A stretch of 9,288 nt of DNA from Cryomorphaceae bacterium. GTDB lineage: Bacteria; Bacteroidota; Bacteroidia; Flavobacteriales; Schleiferiaceae. Positions within the stretch are counted from its first letter, which is position 1; each line of letters opens with the position of its first letter. Below are positions 5,194 to 9,288 of the stretch, piece after piece. The translations under genes were made by a program, and so were the position numbers. A model generated the notes under the pieces. That model searched no databases. It saw only the letters and a list, made by a program, of their open reading frames with translations, and had not been told where the DNA came from. The stretch is taken from the NCBI GenBank assembly GCA_013911625.1, contig JACESW010000035.1:1-9288 (forward strand), read 5' to 3'.

Positions 5194-6381
5194 ATGGCAA
5201 AAGAGAATTTTGTACGTACCAAGCCTCACTTGAACATTGGTACAATTGGTCACGTTGACCACGGAAAAACAACATTGACAGCTGCAATCACCACGTGTTT
5301 GGCGAATGCAGGTTTGTCTGAAAAAAGAGATTTCGATTCGATCGATAATGCTCCTGAAGAGAAAGAGCGTGGTATTACCATTAACACTTCTCACGTAGAG
5401 TACGAGACGGCTAACCGTCACTACGCCCACGTTGACTGTCCAGGTCACGCGGATTACGTGAAGAACATGGTTACTGGTGCCGCTCAGATGGATGGTGCTA
5501 TCTTGGTAGTTGCTGCCACTGATGGTCCTATGCCTCAAACTCGCGAGCACATCCTATTAGGTCGTCAGGTGGGTATTCCACGTATCGTCGTGTTCTTGAA
5601 TAAGGCAGATATGGTTGATGATGAAGAATTGATGGAATTGGTAGACATGGAAGTTCGTGATCTTCTATCTTTCTACGAGTACGATGGTGATAACACTCCA
5701 GTTATCGCAGGTTCAGCTCTAGGTGGATTGAACGGCGAGCAGAAGTGGGTTGATACCGTTATGGAGTTGATGGAAGCAGTAGATGCTTGGATCGAAGAGC
5801 CAGAGCGTGATCGTGATAAGCCATTCCTAATGCCAATCGAGGATGTATTCTCAATCACGGGTCGTGGTACTGTTGCAACAGGTCGTATCGAGACTGGTGT
5901 TGCAAACACAGGTGAAGCAGTAGAAATCATCGGTTTCGGTGACGAAAAATTGACTTCAACGATTACTGGTGTTGAAATGTTCCGTAAGATATTAGATACG
6001 GGTGAAGCTGGAGATAACGTAGGTATCCTTCTACGTGGTATCGAGAAGTCTGAAATCCGTCGTGGTATGGTAATCTGTAAGCCAGGTTCAATCACTCCTC
6101 ACAAGAAGTTCAAAGCAGAGGTTTATGTTTTGAAGAAAGAGGAAGGTGGTCGTCACACTCCATTCCACAACAAATACCGTCCACAGTTCTACCTACGTAC
6201 AACTGACGTAACAGGTGAAATTCACCTTCCAGACGGTGTTGAAATGGTAATGCCAGGTGATAACTTGAGCATCACTGTTGAACTGATCGCAAATGTTGCT
6301 GTTAACACCGGTTTGCGTTTCGCAATCCGTGAAGGTGGTCGCACAGTAGGTGCTGGTCAGGTAACTGAGATCATCGAGTAA
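5194..6381 (+). CDS. tuf: Elongation factor Tu
   Basis: This 395-residue GTPase delivers aminoacyl-tRNA to the ribosomal A site. The G domain shows GHVDHGKT (19-26), switch I RGITIN (59-64), DCPGH (81-85), NKAD (136-139) and SAL (174-176). Domain II (about 210-300) has [15 protein letters not shown] and domain III (about 305-395) has [15 protein letters not shown] and [11 protein letters not shown], both tRNA- and EF-Ts-contacting blocks. The length is standard and nothing is missing. The gene follows four tRNA genes as tufB does in E. coli and has no SD. Codon choice is highly biased (GGT, CGT, AAC, GTT), as expected for one of the most abundant proteins. Whether a second tuf copy exists elsewhere cannot be seen. 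Confidence 0.98.
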   Translation: MAKENFVRTKPHLNIGTIGHVDHGKTTLTAAITTCLANAGLSEKRDFDSIDNAPEEKERGITINTSHVEYETANRHYAHVDCPGHADYVKNMVTGAAQMDGAILVVAATDGPMPQTREHILLGRQVGIPRIVVFLNKADMVDDEELMELVDMEVRDLLSFYEYDGDNTPVIAGSALGGLNGEQKWVDTVMELMEAVDAWIEEPERDRDKPFLMPIEDVFSITGRGTVATGRIETGVANTGEAVEIIGFGDEKLTSTITGVEMFRKILDTGEAGDNVGILLRGIEKSEIRRGMVICKPGSITPHKKFKAEVYVLKKEEGGRHTPFHNKYRPQFYLRTTDVTGEIHLPDGVEMVMPGDNLSITVELIANVAVNTGLRFAIREGGRTVGAGQVTEIIE

Positions 6382-6411
6382 TACACTCGACTGAATAACC
6401 ACAAGGTAGTT

Positions 6412-6443
6412 AAGGTGCCTCCTTTTTAGGAGGTGCCTTTCTG
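6412..6443 (+). terminator. Hairpin after tuf, possible partial terminator
   Basis: AAGGTGCCTCCT (6412-6423) pairs along its whole length with AGGAGGTGCCTT (6428-6439), 12 pairs including two G.U, around a TTTT loop. It is followed only by TTTCTG, a poor T run (T continues to 6440). It may end part of the tuf transcripts, mark an mRNA 3' end, or let a fraction read into tRNA-Trp and secE. Confidence 0.65.
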
Positions 6444-6450
6444 CCTAGAT

Positions 6451-6521
6451 ACGGGCATAGTTCAATGGTAGAATAGCGGTCTCCAAAACCGTTGATCAGG
6501 GTTCGAATCCTTGTGCCCGTG
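6451..6521 (+). tRNA. tRNA-Trp(CCA)
   Basis: The acceptor is ACGGGCA/TGCCCGT, the anticodon stem GCGGT/ACCGT and the loop CTCCAAA, giving anticodon CCA (6483-6485). The T stem CAGGG/CCTTG has one G.U pair. Discriminator is G as tryptophan tRNA requires; no CCA end is encoded. It lies 15 nt before the secE start and must be cut out of the secE-nusG transcript. Confidence 0.96.
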
Positions 6522-6536
6522 CAAAGAGATAAAAAG

Positions 6537-6731
6537 ATGAGCAAAATAATTACATCACTACAAGATTCTTGGAACGAGTTTGCAGTAAAAGCAACTTGGC
6601 CTTCATTGGGTGAACTACAAAAGAGCACAGTTCTCGTAATCATAGGAACTATCATCTTTTCGCTAGTAGTATTTGGTATGGACAAAGCAATCTCAACAGT
6701 GCTTGAGTTTGTGTATTCAATTTTTGGATAA
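6537..6731 (+). CDS. secE: Preprotein translocase subunit SecE
   Basis: The protein has 64 residues and a single membrane helix (about 31-49, STVLVIIGTIIFSLVVFGM). Before it lies the amphipathic cytosolic helix with the SecE signature EFAVKATWPSLGELQKST, where the WP pair and the following polar helix clamp SecY. It is the short one-helix form found in most bacteria, unlike the three-helix form of E. coli (127 residues). The frame is open upstream to 6492 but that would lie inside tRNA-Trp, so the ATG at 6537 is the start. It is followed by nusG after 2 nt, the near-universal secE-nusG pair. Confidence 0.95.
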   Translation: MSKIITSLQDSWNEFAVKATWPSLGELQKSTVLVIIGTIIFSLVVFGMDKAISTVLEFVYSIFG

Positions 6732-6733
6732 TC

Positions 6734-7282
6734 ATGTCAGATACTGGAATGAAATGGTACGTTCTCCGCACTATTAGCGGTCAAGAACACAAAACCAAGA
6801 CTTACATCGAGAAGGAGATGGCGCATGCAGGTATGAGCGATCTCGTTGGTCAGATTTTAATCCCTATGGAGAAAGTTGTGCAAGTTCGTAACGGCAAGAA
6901 GGTCATTAAAGAGAAGACCAAGACTCCTGGATACATGTACGTTGAAACAACGCTAACAGGTGAGGTAAGTCACATGATTAAGAACCTACCTAACGTGATA
7001 GGCTTCTTGTCAAATGTAAAAGGTGGAGATCCTTCACCAATGCGTTCATCAGAAGTAAGCCGTCTACTCGGAGAAGTAGATAGAGAGGCTGAAAATGCTG
7101 CGATGCTGATGATTCCATTTACAGTGGGTGAGACAGTAAAAGTGATCAATGGTCCATTTAGCACATTCGATGCGACCATTGAGAAAATCAACGAGGAGAA
7201 ACAAAAACTGGAGGTTACTGTTAAGATCTTCGGTCGTAAGACTCCGGTTGAGTTGAGCTTCACGGAAGTGGAGAAGTTATAA
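6734..7282 (+). CDS. nusG: Transcription termination/antitermination factor NusG
   Basis: The protein has 182 residues. The NGN domain (about 6-115) starts with KWYVLRTISGQEHK and contains KTPGYMYVE, the RNA polymerase-binding face; the KOW domain (about 127-182) contains FTVGETVKVINGPFSTFDAT and EVTVKIFGRKTPVEL. NusG binds the clamp of RNA polymerase, and its KOW domain contacts Rho or ribosomal protein uS10 to link transcription with termination or translation. Length matches E. coli NusG (181). The KOW region ends in the usual way (RKTPVELSFTEVEKL). The gene starts 2 nt after secE, so the two are co-transcribed and probably co-translated. A 94-nt gap then separates it from rplK. Confidence 0.97.
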   Translation: MSDTGMKWYVLRTISGQEHKTKTYIEKEMAHAGMSDLVGQILIPMEKVVQVRNGKKVIKEKTKTPGYMYVETTLTGEVSHMIKNLPNVIGFLSNVKGGDPSPMRSSEVSRLLGEVDREAENAAMLMIPFTVGETVKVINGPFSTFDATIEKINEEKQKLEVTVKIFGRKTPVELSFTEVEKL

Positions 7283-7314
7283 TTGATATAGATGTGAGAC
7301 TATATATAGGTTCG
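7283..7314 (+). promoter_or_regulatory. Candidate promoter in the nusG-rplK gap
   Basis: TTG at 7283-7285 and TAGGTTCG at 7307-7314 (one mismatch to TAnnTTTG) are 21 nt apart, slightly long for the class. Transcription from here would give rplK a leader of about 55 nt. CTATATATAG (7300-7309) just upstream is self-complementary. This is pattern matching only. Confidence 0.3.
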
Positions 7315-7344
7315 TTTTTCATGCTTCCAACTAGAGAAACGGCC
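7309..7344 (+). promoter_or_regulatory. Possible leader hairpin before rplK
   Basis: GG and CGTTT (7309-7310, 7313-7317) can pair with AAACG and CC (7337-7341, 7343-7344), giving a 7-bp stem broken by an asymmetric internal loop. In E. coli and other bacteria L1 represses this operon by binding an rRNA-like stem in the rplK leader. This is the only candidate stem I see in the 94-nt gap; I could not match it to the L1 consensus. Confidence 0.25.
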
Positions 7345-7376
7345 ACAACAACAACGCTAAATAGTAATAACAAGAA

Positions 7377-7814
7377 ATGGCAAAAGAGGTTAGTAAAGTA
7401 GTAAAGCTTCAGGTCCGTGGTGGCCAAGCTAACCCTTCTCCTCCTGTAGGTCCAGCATTGGGTGCTGCGGGTGTCAACATCATGGAGTTCTGTAAGCAGT
7501 TTAATGCTCGTTCACAGGACAAAATGGGACAGGTGTTGCCGGTAGTGATTTCTGTGTATGCAGATAAGAGCTTCGACTTCATCGTTAAGACACCTCCGGC
7601 GGCGGTTCAATTGTTGGATGCTGCTAAGATCAAGAAGGGATCATCAGAGCCTAACCGTAGCAAAGTTGCTAAAGTTACTTGGGATGCTGTTCGCAAGATT
7701 GCAGAGGATAAAATGGTTGATTTGAACTGTTTTACCGTTGAATCAGCAATGTCTATGATTGCTGGTACTGCAAGAAGTATGGGTATAACTGTTACAGGCG
7801 AGAAGCCGTTTTAA
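7377..7814 (+). CDS. rplK: 50S ribosomal protein uL11
   Basis: The protein has 145 residues. It forms the base of the L7/L12 stalk on the GTPase-associated region of 23S rRNA. The N-terminal domain (about 8-66) has [18 protein letters not shown], the proline-rich block that contacts elongation factors and thiostrepton-type drugs; the RNA-binding C-terminal domain (about 70-141) has [19 protein letters not shown] and [16 protein letters not shown]. Length equals the family norm (about 142). It starts the rplK-rplA-rplJ-rplL block, has no SD and is followed by rplA after 16 nt. Confidence 0.98.
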   Translation: MAKEVSKVVKLQVRGGQANPSPPVGPALGAAGVNIMEFCKQFNARSQDKMGQVLPVVISVYADKSFDFIVKTPPAAVQLLDAAKIKKGSSEPNRSKVAKVTWDAVRKIAEDKMVDLNCFTVESAMSMIAGTARSMGITVTGEKPF

Positions 7815-7830
7815 TTAAAAGTTTGAAGCA

Positions 7831-8523
7831 ATGGCAAAATTGACGAAAAACATGAAAAACGCGCTCGCTAAACTTGAAAAGGGTAAAGTATACTCTGTAA
7901 GCGAAGCAGCGACCTTAGTAAAAGAGGTAAACTGCACTAAGTTTGATGCATCTGTTAACTTGGCAGTTCGTTTGGGTGTTGACCCACGTAAAGCAAACCA
8001 AATGGTTCGTGGCGTGGTAAGTCTTCCTCACGGAACTGGTAAGAGCGTACGTGTTTTGGCTTTAGTAACACCAGATAAGGTGGAAGAAGCAAAAGCAGCA
8101 GGTGCTGATTACGCGGGCCTTGATGAGTTCATCGAGAAAATCAAAGGCGGTTGGACGGACATTGACGTGATCGTTACAATGCCTTCAGTAATGGGTAAGA
8201 TTGGACCTTTGGGTCGTGTATTGGGTCCTCGTGGCTTGATGCCGAATCCTAAGTCTGGTACCGTTACTATGGATGTAGCAAAAGCTGTAGGTGAAGTAAA
8301 AGCTGGTAAGATCGACTTTAAAGTAGATCGTTACGGTATAGTTCACGCAGCGGTAGGTAAGGTGTCTTTTGACGCAGCGAAGATTCAAGAGAATGCTGAA
8401 GAATTGATCAGAACATTGAACAAGCTCAAGCCGTCAGCGGCAAAGGGTACGTACATGAAATCTGTATACATGTCTTCAACAATGTCTCCTGGTATTGCTG
8501 TAGATGCTAAGTCAGTTTCATAA
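7831..8523 (+). CDS. rplA: 50S ribosomal protein uL1
   Basis: The protein has 230 residues and builds the mobile L1 stalk that guides deacylated tRNA out of the E site. The signature block [20 protein letters not shown] lies at 124-143. Domain I is made of the N-terminal (about 1-68) and C-terminal (about 160-230) segments, with domain II between them ([20 protein letters not shown]). In many bacteria L1 is also the repressor of its own operon through the rplK leader; whether that holds here depends on the weak candidate stem upstream of rplK. Length is typical (about 230). There is no SD. rplJ follows after 20 nt. Confidence 0.98.
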   Translation: MAKLTKNMKNALAKLEKGKVYSVSEAATLVKEVNCTKFDASVNLAVRLGVDPRKANQMVRGVVSLPHGTGKSVRVLALVTPDKVEEAKAAGADYAGLDEFIEKIKGGWTDIDVIVTMPSVMGKIGPLGRVLGPRGLMPNPKSGTVTMDVAKAVGEVKAGKIDFKVDRYGIVHAAVGKVSFDAAKIQENAEELIRTLNKLKPSAAKGTYMKSVYMSSTMSPGIAVDAKSVS

Positions 8524-8543
8524 TCTTAAACGAGGAAAGCATC

Positions 8544-9065
8544 ATGACAAGAGAAGATAAACTTACTCAAATCGAAGAGTTAACAACTATTCTTAACGAT
8601 ACTCCAACAATTTACTTGGCTGATATCGCTGCACTAGACGCGGATACAACATCTAGCTTGCGCAGAGCAAGCTTTGGTAAAGGTATCAAGCTGACAGTGG
8701 TTAAGAACACGTTGCTCAAGAAAGCTATGGATGCGTCTGAGAAAGACTTTGATGGTCTTTACGACGTATTGAAAGGAAACACTAGTATAATGCTTGCTGA
8801 AGCTGGTAATGCTCCTGCGAAACTCATTAAAGAGTTCCGTAAGAAGAACGACAAGCCAGTTTTGAAAGGCGCTTGGATTGAAGAAAGCGTTTACGTAGGT
8901 GATGAAAACTTGGAAATGTTGACTGCAATCAAGTCTAAAGAAGAGTTGATTGGAGATGTATTGACATTGCTCCAGAGCCCTGCGAAAAACGTTGTTTCTG
9001 CACTTCAAAGTGCCGGTGGAAGCCTAGCTGGTCTCCTAAAAACTTTGGAAGAGCGCAACGCGTAA
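8544..9065 (+). CDS. rplJ: 50S ribosomal protein uL10
   Basis: The protein has 173 residues and anchors the L7/L12 dimers to the ribosome. The N-terminal rRNA-binding domain shows LRRASFGKGIKLTVVKNTLL (39-58) and LKGNTSIMLAE (76-86); the C-terminal helix (about 134-170, ELIGDVLTLLQSPAKNVV onward) is the L7/L12 attachment. The start ATG follows GAGGAAAG by 7 nt, the nearest thing to an SD among the large-subunit genes here but far weaker than that of rpsU. Only 20 nt separate it from rplA, too little for the long structured leader found before rplJ in E. coli or Firmicutes. rplL begins 51 nt after its stop. Confidence 0.97.
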   Translation: MTREDKLTQIEELTTILNDTPTIYLADIAALDADTTSSLRRASFGKGIKLTVVKNTLLKKAMDASEKDFDGLYDVLKGNTSIMLAEAGNAPAKLIKEFRKKNDKPVLKGAWIEESVYVGDENLEMLTAIKSKEELIGDVLTLLQSPAKNVVSALQSAGGSLAGLLKTLEERNA

Positions 9066-9116
9066 TTCCTTGAATAACAAATAACTAAGAATTAAACTTT
9101 TAAAATTTTACTAAAA

Positions 9117-9288
9117 ATGGCTGATATCAAAGAATTGGGCGATGCTCTAGTAAACTTGACAGTGAAAGAAGTATCTGAATTGGCAGATTACTTGAAAGAA
9201 GAATATGGCATCGAGCCGGCTGCTGCTGCAGTAGCTGTTGCTGGTCCTGCAGCTGGCGGCGAAGCTGGCGGTGGCGAGGAGCAAACTG
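9117..9288 (+). CDS. rplL: 50S ribosomal protein bL12 (L7/L12), 5' part
   Basis: The first 57 codons are visible; the gene leaves the window. The N-terminal dimerisation domain reads [20 protein letters not shown] then [14 protein letters not shown] (residues 1-34), followed by the Ala/Gly-rich flexible hinge (about 35-56). The C-terminal domain that recruits EF-Tu, EF-G and IF2 lies outside. The order rplJ-rplL and the hinge composition make the call certain. The 51-nt gap before it is very AT-rich, has no SD and ends CTAAAAATG. rpoB is expected next. Confidence 0.97.
   Translation, partial: MADIKELGDALVNLTVKEVSELADYLKEEYGIEPAAAAVAVAGPAAGGEAGGGEEQT

Noticed and set aside
5673..6095. Long open frame on the opposite strand inside tuf (140 codons)
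   Set aside because: It is a by-product of strongly biased tuf codons; its Ser/Pro/Ile-rich translation resembles no protein family. Other antisense frames were dropped for the same reason.
6428..6435. AGGAGGTG as a second strong Shine-Dalgarno
   Set aside because: It is locked in the 12-bp hairpin after tuf and no start codon of a plausible gene follows at a suitable distance.
6492..6536. N-terminal extension of SecE starting at TTG 6492
   Set aside because: It lies inside tRNA-Trp and adds residues unlike SecE; ATG 6537 gives the normal short protein.

Overview
The window looks like the chromosome of a Bacteroidota member, most likely order Flavobacteriales; I cannot name the species. The signs are: start codons with no Shine-Dalgarno (SD) sequence except a perfect one in front of rpsU; a promoter of the TTG / TAnnTTTG type before the tRNA operon; tRNA genes without an encoded CCA end; and a run rpsU - xerC - hpf - tRNAs - tuf that I recall as typical of the group. 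All genes read on the + strand. Most of the window is core translation machinery. No CRISPR array, insertion sequence or phage gene is visible.

Layout. 1-425 is the 3' part of an RmlD-like extended short-chain dehydrogenase/reductase. 494-2134 is a LeuT-type sodium:amino-acid symporter, overlapped by 4 nt (ATGA) by a 45-codon membrane peptide (2131-2268) that I read as the MetS-like small subunit of the transporter. 2323-3138 is a membrane-anchored helix-hairpin-helix (ComEA-like) protein with a non-ATG start. 3187-3381 is rpsU (bS21), closed by a strong terminator. xerC (tyrosine recombinase) and a short hpf (hibernation factor) follow as a tight pair with their own terminator near 4711.

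A good Bacteroidota promoter (4720-4749) then drives tRNA-Thr(UGU), tRNA-Tyr(GUA), tRNA-Gly(UCC), tRNA-Thr(GGU) and tuf (EF-Tu). This is the same order as thrU-tyrU-glyT-thrT-tufB in E. coli. A hairpin after tuf is followed by tRNA-Trp(CCA), secE, nusG, rplK, rplA, rplJ and the first 57 codons of rplL, which runs off the end of the window; rpoBC is expected beyond it.

How the genes fit together. EF-Tu, L11, L1, L10 and L7/L12 build and serve the factor-binding side of the large subunit. NusG couples or paces transcription. SecE completes the SecYEG channel. bS21 and HPF both act on the 30S mRNA/decoding region. The upstream transporter operon is metabolically separate.

The window is mostly a well-understood core region and I do not see a wholly new system. 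The points most worth a second look are the rpsU SD (probable bS21 autoregulation in a lineage that hides its anti-SD), the tiny transporter subunit, a perfect 12-bp stem-loop between two tRNA genes, and the substituted gate and pocket residues of the transporter.
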